This document shows, piece by piece, positions 1 to 11,500 of a stretch of 64,000 nucleotides of DNA. Position numbers and translations under genes: made by a program. Where the stretch lies: the NCBI RefSeq assembly GCF_900660605.1, contig NZ_LR215024.1, positions 62,001 to 126,000 on the forward strand, written 5' to 3'. Every line of letters starts with the position of its first letter. The first letter of the stretch is position 1. The notes beneath the pieces are model-generated. The model made no database searches. It was not told where the DNA came from and saw only the letters and a list, made by a program, of their open reading frames with translations. The DNA is from Mycoplasmopsis glycophila (GTDB lineage Bacteria; Bacillota_I; Bacilli_A; Mycoplasmatales; Metamycoplasmataceae).

Positions 1-369
1 AGATGTATTCTCTTGCTTTTGAGCAACTGGTTTTGTAAGATCTATTTTTTTGATTTTTTCTTCATATTCAATTTCTTCTTTATCAACTAAAGTGTATTTA
101 ATATTTGGCCCAAATATCTCTCTAATTGCTTTGTTGATGTTATCATCAAACAAGTAAGCAATCTTGTTAAGTGAGAAAATAGAATTTGAAACCATATAAA
201 TAGTAACTATTCCGTTTTCAACTTTTAAAACCTTGATGTTTTTAAAGAAAGTTTGATAAAGCATATTATCATTAATTTCGTTTTTCAAAAACTCTTTTAA
301 TTGATCTGTATATGCTTTTAATGAAGAGTTAGATAAAGAATTTAAATCACCACCAATTAATTTATTCAT
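1..369 (-). CDS. dnaA: Chromosomal replication initiator DnaA (N-terminal part, runs off the window)
   Basis: Only the first 123 codons are inside the window. DnaA binds DnaA boxes at the origin, melts the DNA and helps load the replicative helicase. The visible part matches the N-terminal helicase-interaction domain: a start MNKLIGGDLNSLS, a segment with LKEFLKNEIND and YQTFFKNIKVLKVENG, then a charged linker. The ATPase and DNA-binding domains lie outside. It reads away from an AT-rich gap with DnaA-box-like sequences, the classic arrangement of an initiator beside its origin. The call rests on domain pattern plus position; the Walker motifs cannot be checked here. Confidence 0.85.
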   Translation of the reverse strand, partial: MNKLIGGDLNSLSNSSLKAYTDQLKEFLKNEINDNMLYQTFFKNIKVLKVENGIVTIYMVSNSIFSLNKIAYLFDDNINKAIREIFGPNIKYTLVDKEEIEYEEKIKKIDLTKPVAQKQENTS

Positions 370-691
370 ATTTAAATTTTATTCTATTAATTTAATAAAA
401 AAATATTTTTAAAAAAATATTATTTTTTCTTGTTTATAAACATAAGATATTCACATCTTTTATAACATTAAAATAAGTGAAAAACTCTTTTATACACATA
501 TGAAAATTTATGTGGAAAAAAGTGTGTTTAATTTGTTTATTAAATTATGGATAACTTATTCATAAAATAAGATTATCCACAACAATTATCCACTACTTTA
601 TAAACATATTTTATTGTGCAAAACTATTGTGGATTTTTAAATTTTTTAAAAGACAGATGCAATTTTTATATATTGATATAATTAAAATATT
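370..691. other. Probable chromosomal replication origin (oriC) with DnaA boxes
   Basis: This is a very AT-rich gap between divergent dnaA and recD2-like genes. A perfect DnaA box TTATCCACA is at 573-581. Near matches are TTATCCACT at 586-594, TTATCCATA on the minus strand at 546-554 and TTTTCCACA on the minus strand at 511-519; a weaker AAATCCACA is on the minus strand at 628-636. AT-rich tracts at about 395-425 could serve as an unwinding element. An extended -10 (TTGATATAAT, 673-682) for the rightward gene lies at the right end. The box content is seen directly; origin function is inferred. Confidence 0.8.
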
Positions 692-2902
692 ATGAACAAT
701 GAGGGTAAAAAATTAGTTGGATTATTTGTAAAAATTTTGTCACAAGTACAAGATAAATGAGCACTTCTTTCTTTCAAAGACGAAGAAAATAATAAAATAT
801 GAACCATATTTGCTGGCGGGGTTGCACCAAAATTAAGAACATATTACGAAATTGAAATTGTGCCAAATACAACAAAGTATAAAAACAATTTTAAACTTGT
901 TAAATATGTTCCGGTTTCAAAACCTCACAAAGAAGTTGATTGAGAAGATTTTCTTTCAAAAAACATTGCTGGAATTGGAAAGAAAACGGCTGAAAAAATC
1001 TTTAATGCTTTCGGGATTAAAATTTGATCATTATTAAATGATGTTGAAACAAACAAAGAACAACTTTTATCTGTTCTTACTGAAACTCAATTAAACTCTT
1101 TTATAAAATTTTATGAAAATAAAAACAACAAAGAGAATATTCATAGTTTGCTTGATAATTCACATGAAGTTGTTTCAAAAGCTAAATTCTTTTATGAAAA
1201 CAACTTGGTTGAGCTATATCAAAAACTTCTTGCGATTTGAGAAAAAGAACCACACAAAGATTTAGTAGAATATTACACTCACAACAACCCTTACATTCTT
1301 TATTTTAAATATAATTTTAAACTTGAAGAGGTTGATAGTTTTGCGCTCTTACTAAACTGAAGCATAACTTCTGAACAAAGAGTTAAAGCATACATTAAAC
1401 ACATAATGACTGAGCTTGAAAATGATAATTCCACAATCATTCAGATTGATAAATTATTCCACAATATGCAGCAATACTTCGATTTACCTTTTATCGAACT
1501 TGAGCAATTAATTTTCGAACAAATTGATAATAGATTTTTAATAACTAAAGATATTTATGGAAAATTTTATTGCACACTAAATTCAACTTACGAAAAAGAA
1601 CTTTTCATCAAAGATAAATTAACAGAACTTTCTAATAGTAAAATTTATCTTCTAAATTCTTTAGATCCTAAACAACTTAAAAACCTTTCTAGCAACCAAC
1701 AAGAAGCTTATGAACATTTTTTATTAAACAATGTGTCGATAATTACCGGTGGCCCTGGGACAGGAAAAACCTTCTTAATTGATAAAATTTTTCAAACCCT
1801 TAAAAACAACAAATATACAAACTTAAATGATTTTGCTATTCTCGCTCCAACAGGTCGCGCAGCTTCAAATGTTAGTTCAAAAATAGATGGAAAAGTCAAA
1901 ACAATCCATAGTTTTTTAAGAATTTCAAGTGATGATGATTTTATACCTACAGATATTGATAAAGAAGATATTAAAGTTTTAATTATTGATGAGTTTTCAA
2001 TGGTTAATTTAAATATTTTTTATAAATTACTAACAGTTTGTGAAAACCTTGAAAAAATTGTGTTAATCGGTGATGTTGATCAACTCCCTGCCATTGGACC
2101 TGGAAACCTACTTGAAGATTTAATTAAATCGAACAAGTTTCCGACCACATATTTAAAAGAATACTTTAGAAGTGATTCAAAAACAATTTGAGAACATTTT
2201 AATTCAATCAAAACAGGTAAATTAGCACAATTTGAACAAGGTGTTGTTGAAGAATATATTTGTGATAAATTTGACTTTACAAATTCACTTGTAGACCTTT
2301 ATTGCGAGCGTTTAAAAGAAAAAGATTTAGATGATATTACAATTTTGTGCCCAACCTACAAAGGGGAAGAAGGACTTATTAATATTAATAATAAAATCCA
2401 AGAAAAGATTAATCCTAATGGCCAAATTGTTTATAAATACAAAAGAAAAAATGTGCAAGTAAACTTTAAAATTAACGATAAAATAATTCAACTTGAAAAC
2501 AGAATCGAAGAAGAAATTTCAAATGGTGATTTTGGATACATTAAAGATATAGTTCAACTACCTGATAAAACAAAAATCATTAAAGTTTTATTCAAAAATA
2601 ATGACGAAGAGAAAATTGTAGATTACACCGAAACTGAATTTAACCAACAAATTGGGCTTGGATACGGTGTTACAGTACATAAATTTCAAGGTAGCGAGAT
2701 TGATGAAGTTATCTTTGTTGTTCATCCAAAACATGATTTTATGTTATCTAAAAAAATGCTTTATACAGCAACTTCAAGACCAAAAGAAAAATTATTTATC
2801 GCAACAACAAATGAAAATGCATATAAAAATATTCAACAAAAAAATTTAATTAACAAAGAGATGATTTTAACTAATTTAAGTTCTTTCTTAAAGGGGGATT
2901 AA
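692..2902 (+). CDS. recD2: RecD2-like superfamily 1 DNA helicase
   Basis: A 736-residue 5'-3' DNA helicase of the RecD/TraA type, probably acting alone in repair because mollicutes usually lack RecBC. A helix-hairpin-helix segment with GIGKKTAEKI lies near residues 93-108. Walker A GGPGTGKT is at 353-360, Walker B VLIIDEFSM near 429, motif III GDVDQLPAIGPG near 460, and the late motif VTVHKFQGSE near 660. The start ATG follows an extended -10 (677-682) by 9 nt and has no Shine-Dalgarno, so the leader is very short. Several TGA codons encode Trp. Its stop overlaps the pth start by one base (TAATG). Confidence 0.88.
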
Positions 2903-3453
2903 TGAAATTAATAGTAGGACTTGGTAATCCGGGTGAACAATATAAATTCACAAGACACAATGTAGGTTTTTTAACCATTGATAAAATGGCTAAAAAACTA
3001 GGTGTAACTTTATATAAAAGTAAATTTAATGGTGAATATGCAAAAATTGATGATTTAATTTTAGCTAAACCAATGACTTATATGAATAATTCAGGTCAAT
3101 TTATTTCTTCTTTAGCAAACTACTTTAAAATTGCACCAGATGATATTTTAGTTATTCATGACGAAAAAGACTTTCCGCTAGGTAAAAGTGCAATTAAAAT
3201 CGGAGGAAGTGGCGGAAGTCATAATGGTGTTATTGATATAGTTAATCAATTAGGAACAACCAACTTTAAGCGCTTAAAAATAGGTATTAACGTTCCGCAC
3301 CAATCAGCACTTAAAGATTTTGTGCTAGGTAAATTTACACCAGAAGAAATGCTTGTTTTAGAACCTGTTTTAAACAAATGTGCTGAAGCAGCAATTTCTT
3401 TCTCTTTTAACGACATTTTCACTGTTATGAATAAATTTAACTCTAAAAAATAA
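2902..3453 (+). CDS. pth: Peptidyl-tRNA hydrolase
   Basis: This 183-residue enzyme cleaves the ester of peptidyl-tRNAs dropped by stalled ribosomes and recycles tRNA. The family signature is intact: GLGNPGEQY at residues 6-14, catalytic His in RHNVGF (residue 19), KPMTYMNNSG for substrate binding, an Asp-containing IHDEKDFPLG, and the GGSGGSHNG loop. Length is normal for bacterial Pth. It is coupled to recD2 by TAATG, with AAAGGGGG upstream as ribosome-binding site, and lies 2 nt before tilS. The pth-tilS-ftsH neighbourhood is common in Firmicutes and mollicutes. Confidence 0.96.
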   Translation: MKLIVGLGNPGEQYKFTRHNVGFLTIDKMAKKLGVTLYKSKFNGEYAKIDDLILAKPMTYMNNSGQFISSLANYFKIAPDDILVIHDEKDFPLGKSAIKIGGSGGSHNGVIDIVNQLGTTNFKRLKIGINVPHQSALKDFVLGKFTPEEMLVLEPVLNKCAEAAISFSFNDIFTVMNKFNSKK

Positions 3454-3455
3454 TT

Positions 3456-4346
3456 ATGAAAAAACAAAAATACTTAATTGGTGTTAGTGGTGGTGCTGAT
3501 AGTATGTTTTTACTATCAAAATATAAACACAAAAACATTGTAGTTGCATATGTAAACTACAACCAAAGATTGGACGCTCATCTTGATCAAGAATTGGTTG
3601 AAAAATATTGTAAAGAAAACAACATTCCACTTGAGGTGCTTGTTTTACAAAAAAATGACTATGAGCACGGTAATTTTCAAACTTGAGCAAGAAAACAAAG
3701 ATATGAGTTTTTTAAGAAAATCTACCAAAAAAACCGCTGTGATGTACTTTTGTTAGCCCATCACAAAGATGATTTTCTTGAGAGTGTTTTAATGCAGCAA
3801 AACAGAAATAAAAACATCTTTTATTATGGAATTAAAAAAACAAACTTTGTGTTTGGTATGAAAACAAAAAGACCTTTGCTCCATAGATATTGAAAAAACC
3901 AAATTTTAAAAAAATGTAAAAAAAATAACATCCCTTATCGGGATGATTACACTAATTTTGAGACTAATTATACTCGTAACAAATACCGTCAAAAAATAAA
4001 TTTGTTTTCTAGAATAAAAAAAGAAGCTTTGTTTTATCTTTATTTATTTAAAAATATTAAATTAATATCAAACGAAAGAAAAGCAAATATCGAGTTTCAA
4101 ATCTGAGAAGAATCGTTGTTTGAGCAAGAGATTTTAAAAAGCTTATTTTTTCAAAAAAAGCTAATTTATAAATTTTTGTGAAAATTTGCTCACGAAGAAA
4201 ATTTAAATTTAACAGACAAGATTTTAACCAATATTCAAGAATTTATATTATCGAAAAATAGAACTAGCAAATATAAAATTACAAACAATTTGTTTTTAAT
4301 TAAAAAACAGGGGAAACTAAGTTTGAGCAAAATAACACCTAATTAA
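3456..4346 (+). CDS. tilS: tRNA(Ile)-lysidine synthetase, short mollicute form
   Basis: A 296-residue ligase that converts the wobble cytidine of the CAU-anticodon tRNA(Ile) to lysidine using ATP and lysine. The N-type ATP pyrophosphatase loop SGGADS is at residues 11-16, and LLAHHKDDFLESVLMQ further on matches the family's HHxDD motif. The protein is much shorter than the E. coli enzyme (about 430 residues) and lacks most of the C-terminal domain, as is usual in mycoplasmas. The start ATG sits 2 nt after the pth stop. The stop codon lies inside the hairpin of the following terminator. Confidence 0.93.
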
Positions 4347-4358
4347 AGGTGTTTTTTT
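4333..4358 (+). terminator. Intrinsic terminator of the recD2-pth-tilS operon
   Basis: The hairpin ACACCT-aattaa-AGGTGT is followed by TTTTTTT. The left arm and loop overlap the tilS stop codon. Confidence 0.85.
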
Positions 4359-4367
4359 AATCTTGAT

Positions 4368-4395
4368 AAAAAAACTCGTTTCTTAACGAAACGAG
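4368..4395 (-). terminator. Intrinsic terminator for the leftward membrane-protein pair
   Basis: The hairpin CTCGTTTC-gttaa-GAAACGAG reads on the minus strand and is followed by a seven-T run. It lies 11 nt past the stop of the gene ending at 4406. Confidence 0.85.
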
Positions 4396-4405
4396 AAAGA
4401 AATAA

Positions 4406-5602
4406 CTATAATGAAGGACCCATATTAATTTCTAACAAATATTTAACCATTTCTTTTAATAAAAGTCAATCTTCTGAATTGATTCTTTCTTCAACTTTAT
4501 CAATTTCAGCTCTTTGTCTTTTTGTTGTAAGAAGAAAACTAAGAAGCCCCATGTTGTTAATTAAAGCGTTTGTGTAGTTTTTCAATAACATATCTAAAGC
4601 AACATCCATAGCTTCTTCATCAATTACACCATCTTTATTTCGAACTAATGGAGCTAAATATTTAGAGTAAACTATTTGCATACCAGACATTTTTACTTTT
4701 TTTGGTTGTTGTGTATTTAGATTGTATTTTGAGAGTTTTTTCTCTTTTTTAGATAATTTTTGATCTCTTGATGTGTGGAAATATAAATCTTCGATAGCTA
4801 AAAAACCTTCATAAAATTTTAAAAGTGTTTGATTGCTGTATTGAGATTTAATTCTTTCTGATAATGTTTTAGATAATTTTTCTTGTAAATCTAACATGTA
4901 AATATCCATAGCAACCAATTTGTATTCAAGCTTTTCGGTATTTAAAACACTACGTTCTTGACCAAAATCAGTATTGTTTTCTATTCTATTACCTGCTCCG
5001 TTTAAGAATGAGGTTTTTTCACTTACTGAAGATAATTGTGTTTCTTGTTTATCTGTTCCGTTAGCTTCTTGTGTTTGCTCGATTTTTTGTTCTTCTTTTT
5101 CTTTAACTACGCCAATACGAAGAGCTTGAAGATCACCTTCGTGTTGTGCTTCAACTGCTTCGTGTTTCTTTTCGATTTTATTTACTGTTGATTGAGATTT
5201 TTCTTCAACTAAAGAACTATCAACTCTAACTTTTTCATCTTGCATGCAATATAAGTCATATCTACTTTCTTTGGTTGTAAAAAATTCATTTAATGGTTCT
5301 AAGACAAATTCATGAATTGTTTTTTCAACAATCATATAAAAAGGACCTTTAAATAGTGTATATCTTAAAACAACAAAAATAATAACTAGTAGAGCTACAA
5401 GTCCAAAAAATGCACCAATACCACCACCGATAATTCCGCCGTAATTTACACTTCCAAAATTTCAGTTGTTAACTCAAAGTTTTCTAATCGTTGTTCCTAA
5501 AATACCAATTAAACAAACAACCGCAATAGTGATTAAAGAAGGTTTTAAATACTTCTTAATGATATCCATAAAAGCTTTTCCGTTTTTTGTTAAAATTTTC
5601 AT
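4406..5602 (-). CDS. Membrane protein with long charged coiled-coil tail, function unknown
   Basis: A 398-residue protein that I do not recognise. The N-terminus carries two hydrophobic segments, about residues 18-37 (SLITIAVVCLIGILGTTI) and 52-79, separated by a Gly-rich loop (GGIIGGGIGAFFG). The rest is hydrophilic: a Glu/Gln/Lys-rich stretch near 115-200 with coiled-coil character, then a helical C-terminal domain. The start is fixed by AAAGGAGAAAT just before ATG. One in-frame TGA lies near the C-terminus (4466-4468), so a standard code would truncate it. It follows another membrane protein by 28 nt and probably shares its transcript. Confidence 0.75.
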
Positions 5603-5630
5603 ATTTCTCCTTTTTAATTGTTTATTTTAG

Positions 5631-6125
5631 TTAATTTCATTGATTTTGTTGAGTACTCATTGCTAAAGCTAAATTTCTTTTTAAAGCAGAAGCTCTTGAA
5701 ATGGTCATAATCATGGCAATTAAATAAAATATTGGAAAGAAAATTCCGATAATAAAGAATGTTCTACAAATACCAAAATTATATAAACCAAAATATCCGC
5801 TAGACAATAAAAATGTTTGAATATTTCCTGTGTATGAAAAACACTTTACAATTGTTGAAATAAAAGTTACAAAAGAAGCTATTCCTATTATAAAAAGATA
5901 AAAACCACAAAAAGCTAACAAAGCAATATTTATATTTTTATAATCATAATTTTCTATACCAACTTGTACAATTTGTTTTCCATATAAACCAGCTATAAGA
6001 CCAAATGGAATACATATTAATATAGGATAAACAATTAATCAAAGAACTAAAGATTTAACCATCTTTCTTTTAAGTAAATCAGCTTGCATCATAATCATGT
6101 ATGCAGGGTTTTGAGCGTGTCACAT
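5631..6125 (-). CDS. Small multi-pass membrane protein, function unknown
   Basis: A 164-residue protein with about four membrane segments (near residues 24-46, 68-90, 98-118 and 124-145), starting MWHAQNPAYMIMMQADLLKRK. No family is recognised. The start was chosen because AGGAAAA lies 8 nt before ATG. TGA codons at residues 2, 28 and 163 encode Trp. It is the first gene of a leftward pair ending at 4406 and is divergent from ftsH, so the 6126-6412 gap must hold both promoters. Confidence 0.75.
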
Positions 6126-6412
6126 AAACTTTTCCTCACTTTTTTTAATTAATTCTCTTTTACAATCTAATTATAATATTTATTTAATTTAAATTAAATA
6201 AGTATAAAGGAAAAGGGGAGAGCATGAAAAAAATAGGAAAAATAGCATAAAAAGTATTTTTTTAGTTTAAAAATCGTTTTTTATCAAAATTTATTATCTA
6301 TTTAATGGGAAAAGAATTTTATTCTAATTCCCAAAATAATATAAAATTATTTTAATAGTTAAAAATTTAATATTTTATTGATTTAAATTTAAATTAAATA
6401 GAAAGGATGACT
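6126..6412 (+). promoter_or_regulatory. Leader region of ftsH with an 8-codon peptide and hairpin
   Basis: A TATAAT (6172-6177) precedes AAGGAAAAGGGGAG and a short reading frame ATG...TAA at 6224-6250 encoding MKKIGKIA. The bulged hairpin GGGAA-a-AGAAT-ttt-ATTCT-aa-TTCCC lies at 6307-6332. The 13-mer TTTAAATTAAATA occurs at 6188-6200 and again at 6388-6400, each time just before a Shine-Dalgarno and ATG. This looks like a leader or a partial duplication of the ftsH upstream region; regulation is inferred. Confidence 0.4.
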
Positions 6413-8404
6413 ATGTCAAACAAAAAAAGAAGCCCATGAATAGCTTTATTAACTTTTGTTTTAATAGCTGGTGTTGTAGGTTGAATTTTGTGATTTATCT
6501 TTGGTAAAAGTGCTGAAGGCGCTATTTCACTTACAGGTTTCCAAAAACTTTTAAGTAGTGCTAGTGATACAAGCGACCAAATGTACTTCCAAAATATAAT
6601 TCAAAACAACAATAACACAATCTCGTATATCTATCATGAAGGTGAAAAAGTTCTTACAGGAACAGTAAATGGTAACATTAATTTATTATCTTCAGCACAC
6701 ATTGATTTAATCAAAGGTGATGCGATTTACACTGTTGGTGATGTTGTGAAAGGTGGATTTTCTGCTATTAAAGTAGAAGGCCCAAATCTTCTTTGACAAT
6801 TATTAATAGCATTTTTACCTGTGTTATTAATGATTGGAGCATTCTTTGTGTTATTTAGAATGCAAACAAAAGCCATGAATGGTGGAGGAAGTCCTTTTGG
6901 AGAAAAAAGTCCTGCACAAATTATTAAATCAGATAAAAAATTCTCTGATGTGGCAGGAAATAAAGAACCAATTGAAGAAATTAAAGAAATTGTAGATTAC
7001 TTAAAAAATCCTAAAAAATACGAACAATCAGGTGCCAGAATGCCAAGAGGAATTCTTTTAGGAGGTCCTCCTGGAACAGGGAAAACTTTATTAGCAAAAG
7101 CTACTGCTGGTGAAGCTGAAGTTCCGTTCTTCTTTGTGTCAGCATCTAACTTTGTTGAGTTATTTGTTGGTATGGGAGCTAAAAGAGTTCGTCAAGTTAT
7201 TGCTGAAGCAAGAAAAAATTCTCCAGCTATCGTCTTTATCGATGAGTTAGATGCAATCGGTAGAACTAGAGGAAGCGGAATTGGTGGTGGACATGATGAA
7301 CGTGAACAAACATTAAACCAGTTACTTGTTGAAATGGATGGAATTAAAGAAAACTCAGGTTTATTATTCATCGCAGCAACTAACCGTACAGACGTTTTAG
7401 ACCCAGCTTTAACACGTCCAGGTCGTTTCGATAGAGTTATTACCGTTGGATTACCTGATGTTAAAGAAAGAGAAGAAATTCTTAAGTTACATGCCAAAGG
7501 AAAAAGATTTGATAAAAATGTTGATTTTGCTAGAGTAGCAAGAAGAACTCCTGGTTTTTCTGGTGCTCAATTAGAAAATGTAATTAACGAATCTGTACTT
7601 CTTTCAGTAAGAGAAAACATTTCATCAATTAGCTTAGAATTAATTGATGAAGCAATCGATAGAGTTATGGCAGGACCTGCTAAAAAATCAAGAACAATTA
7701 CTCATGAAGAATTAAAACTTGTTGCATACCATGAAGCAGGACACGCTGTTGTAGGAATTAAAGTTCCTGGTGGAAATAAAGTTCAAAAAATTACTATTAT
7801 TCCACGTGGACAAGCAGGTGGATATAACTTAATGATGCCTGAAAACGAAAAATACAACTACACAAAAGAAGAGCTTCTAGCAAGCATTGCAAGCTTTATG
7901 GGTGGTAGAGCAGCAGAAGAAATTATTTATGGTAAAAACCAAATTACTACTGGTGCTTCTGATGATATCAATAAAGCAACTTCTATTGCACGTAGAATGG
8001 TAACTGAATTCGGTATGAGTGATTTAGGTCCAATTAAATATCAAGATGAAAGTGGTAGTCCATTTTTAGGAAAAACACTTGCTACAAGTTCATCAATCTC
8101 AAACCAAATTAGTCACGAAATTGACCTAGAGGTTAGAAAAATTATTTTAGAAGCAAAAGAAATTGCGACAAAAGTAATTAAAGAAAACAAACAATTACTT
8201 GAACTTATTAAAGATCTTCTTCTTGAAAAAGAAACTATTATTGCAGAAGAAATCGAATATATTGCTAAAAACCTTGCGCTTCCTCCTAAGAAGGAAGAAG
8301 AAAAAATTGAAAAAGATGAACTTCTTTCAATTGATAAATTAATCGAAAAAACAGATAATTTAACAGGTGATTTAGAAAAAGATTTAGAAAATTCAAACAA
8401 ATAA
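6413..8404 (+). CDS. ftsH: ATP-dependent zinc metalloprotease FtsH
   Basis: A 663-residue membrane-anchored AAA+ protease that degrades damaged or unassembled membrane and regulatory proteins. The order is N-terminal membrane segment (about 9-30), extracellular domain, second membrane segment (about 126-145), and AAA domain. The AAA domain has Walker [10 protein letters not shown] near 217, Walker [11 protein letters not shown] near 278 and the [11 protein letters not shown] region near 330. The M41 protease domain follows with the zinc motif HEAGH at 440-444. The Shine-Dalgarno AAAGGATG precedes the start. The C-terminal tail is acidic and coiled. A terminator follows at once. Confidence 0.97.
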
Positions 8405-8441
8405 AACCAAAACCCTTTAAAAACCGGGGGATTTGGTTTTT
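8404..8441 (+). terminator. Intrinsic terminator after ftsH
   Basis: Arms AAACCAAAACCC and GGGGGATTTGGTTT, with a mismatch and a short A-rich loop, are followed by a T run near 8435-8441. Confidence 0.75.
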
Positions 8442-8526
8442 TTATTGCAAAAATGTTTGGAAATTATTTTATAATAAAATTTATAATTTATTTTAAAACG
8501 ATTAATATTCACCAAGGAGAAAAAAT

Positions 8527-11500
8527 ATGCTAAGGTTATTTAAAGAAGTATGGAGAGCACTTTTTAAAAATAAAATAGTTGTTTCTGGACTTACTATTTT
8601 GATTTTTTTAACTGCTGGTATCTTTACATTGTTAAATGATACTTATCAATCAATGCAAAAACAATTCAATAGTTATAAACAAAAATCAATAGGACATGAT
8701 TTAACTATTGATTTAAATTTACCTGCAGAGGGTGAAGCTTTTAACAATGGTTATTATGTTAATGGTTTATCACAAAATATTTCAAAAGCAGATTATGATA
8801 AAGCACTTCATTACATTGAGATAGATGAAAACGGAAAACCCAAATTCAAACAAGTTTATAAAATTATTGATTTTAATTTACTTAAAAATCAAGAATTTAT
8901 TAATTTGTCAACTTTTTTTACTAATGAGGCAGACAAAGCACAGTTTTCTTCAAAATATATTAAAACAAAAGATTTTCTAAACTTATATTCAAACTACAAT
9001 CTCGAAAAAGAAAGTTTAGAAGAACAAACTTTAGTAAACCTAGAATTTAACGGTAATGAAAGAAGTTTAGTACTTAAAAAAGATTATTTAGTTTCAATGT
9101 ACGAAAGAATTAACGGTGAATATCAAGAAGTTGAAATTAGAAAAACAGTTAACCAAGGTAATGCCTACAAAATTGTATTCGACAAAGAATATAGTTTACA
9201 AGATATTGCTTTCGTTGAACAAGATTCAGATAATAATTTAACAATTAGTGAACTACCTGACCTTTATATCGATTTTACTAATTCATCATTTAACAGAGCT
9301 ACATTTAGTGCTGTTAAAGGTAAAAAATGAATGCTAGAAAACAAACTTATTTATAAAGTTCCAGCAAGTGAAGTGGCCAGAAGTTTAGGTTTTGGTATTG
9401 AAGTTTCAAAAAACGTTTATACACGTGCTAAAAACACTTCTTTCCAAAACGGAATCATAAATATTGATCAAACAGATGCTTATGCAAAAATTTTAAATAA
9501 AAAACTTAACACTGAATTTGAATTTAGTGACATTATTCAAGAATCGTTTATTAATTTAGCTGCTTATCAAAAATTCATTTTTGGTCAAAATCGAAAATAT
9601 AACATTCCAGTTGAATGAACCGGTATTCAACAAAATTTTACTTTCTACGCGCGTAAAAACTATAAATTGACTTATGATGAATGACACTCAAAAGATTGAA
9701 CAGGAACTTACGCTACTTTCTTGGAAAGTTTAATTGAAAATAATGAATTAACTGATGATCTTAAAAGTTTTTCATATTGAGAAAAAACCAACACATCGTT
9801 TGTTCAAAGATATAACTCACAAGGTGAACTTTTATCAAAACAAGAATTAAGTGAAGATAACGGTTCAATCATTAATACTAGTCCAATTAGTTTTACAGAA
9901 GCAACAAATGTTAAATTAAAACTAGCAGACGCACAATATCAAGATATTACAGATCGAACATTTAATGATAATTCAATTATTAAAACCAAAAATAACGATA
10001 TTACAAGCAGCGAAAGTATCAATTCTTACTACTCATTAAATGAACCTAAAACAATTTCAGAAATTGAGTTTCAAAATAATAATTTATCAATTAAAGCTTT
10101 TACAGAAATTACAAACAAACAAATTCGTGATTTAAGATTTAGTTACATTAAAAATGGTGCTTTAGCAATCACTAAACAAAACATCTACAAAAAAGTGCTT
10201 GAAAAAGTAGGGTCAACAGATTTAGTTGGAATTAGAGAATCTTTAACTGTTGATTCATTTAACGAAAATGAGAAATATGTTTTCCACTTAATTAATATTG
10301 GAAATAGCGACAATAAAATTCTTGGAATTCCAATCAATATTGACAAGCTCAAAAACGATGCTTCTCAAATTAATTTAAATAACCCTAAAGGTGATCAAGT
10401 AGATATTTTTAAAAGCAAACAAATTCCACCTTTTGTTAGCGAATATATCTTAAAAAATGGTCAATTTAACATTGCACCAGATCCAACTTATATCAACACA
10501 GACATAACTTATTCAAATGTGTTGTTTACTAACTTTTTAACTAAAGAAGTTTTAACCTACAATTCAAGAAAAATTTATAAATTATCAAAATACGGTTATG
10601 ATGTTGAACCTAACTTTGTAAATTTAGGTGTAACTTGAGAAAAAGGTAAACTAATTCTTATTCACCCAGTTTATAATACTAACCAAACTAAAATTCTTTA
10701 TTGAGAAAATGTTCCAACCGAAGGACATCCAAACGGCATTTTTGAACTTAAAGAATTTATAGATTTAATTTCATCTGAACAAAACCAAATGACAATTAAA
10801 GCAACAGTTAACCCTGAAGGGTGAGTTGAGCGTTCAAAAGAATTTCAGAATTTGGTTTATGTGCCATTTGGTTTTAGAGGACCAGATAGCGAAATTGAAG
10901 CTGAAGCGCGTAATAAAAACACTTTAACTAAAGCACTTGAGAACACACAAAAAGCGTTCTTAAACTCAGATTTAGTTAAAGAAGGTTTTATGACTAAAGA
11001 AACAATTTACGCATTATCTCGTGCATTTGATATTAGTATTACAAAAAACGACTTTGCGAAAATTTTCTCTTCAGGTCAAATTAACTTAAACATCTTACCA
11101 AAGATGATTTTAGATGGTCTTTATTCACTTTCTCATGATGTTAATGGAGATTTCTTAAATCGACTTTTAGTTAACTTTTTAACTAGAATTAAACAAAAAA
11201 TTTCAGAACACCCAAAAAACGAACAAAAACAATATCTTGTTCAAGAAATAACTAAAATTAGCAACTTTGCAGAACTTGCATTTGGTTCAAGTTTTGTAGG
11301 TTCAATTAATTTAGATGCAATTGTTAATATTTTTAAAGACCCACTAGTTCTAATTGATTCATTAATTGGACTTGTTAATTCAGTCGATTTTAGAGGATTT
11401 ACTGAAAGAGTTGAAGATTTCTTTGTTAATTCATATAACAAATATTTTGATGCAGAAGAAAACTTGGTACCAGACGAATATGTTGAAGCTCACCCAGAGG

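Noticed and set aside
692-2902. Genes broken by many TGA codons as pseudogenes
   Set aside because: TGA falls at conserved Trp positions in essential genes across the window, so the code is mollicute-type and these genes are intact.
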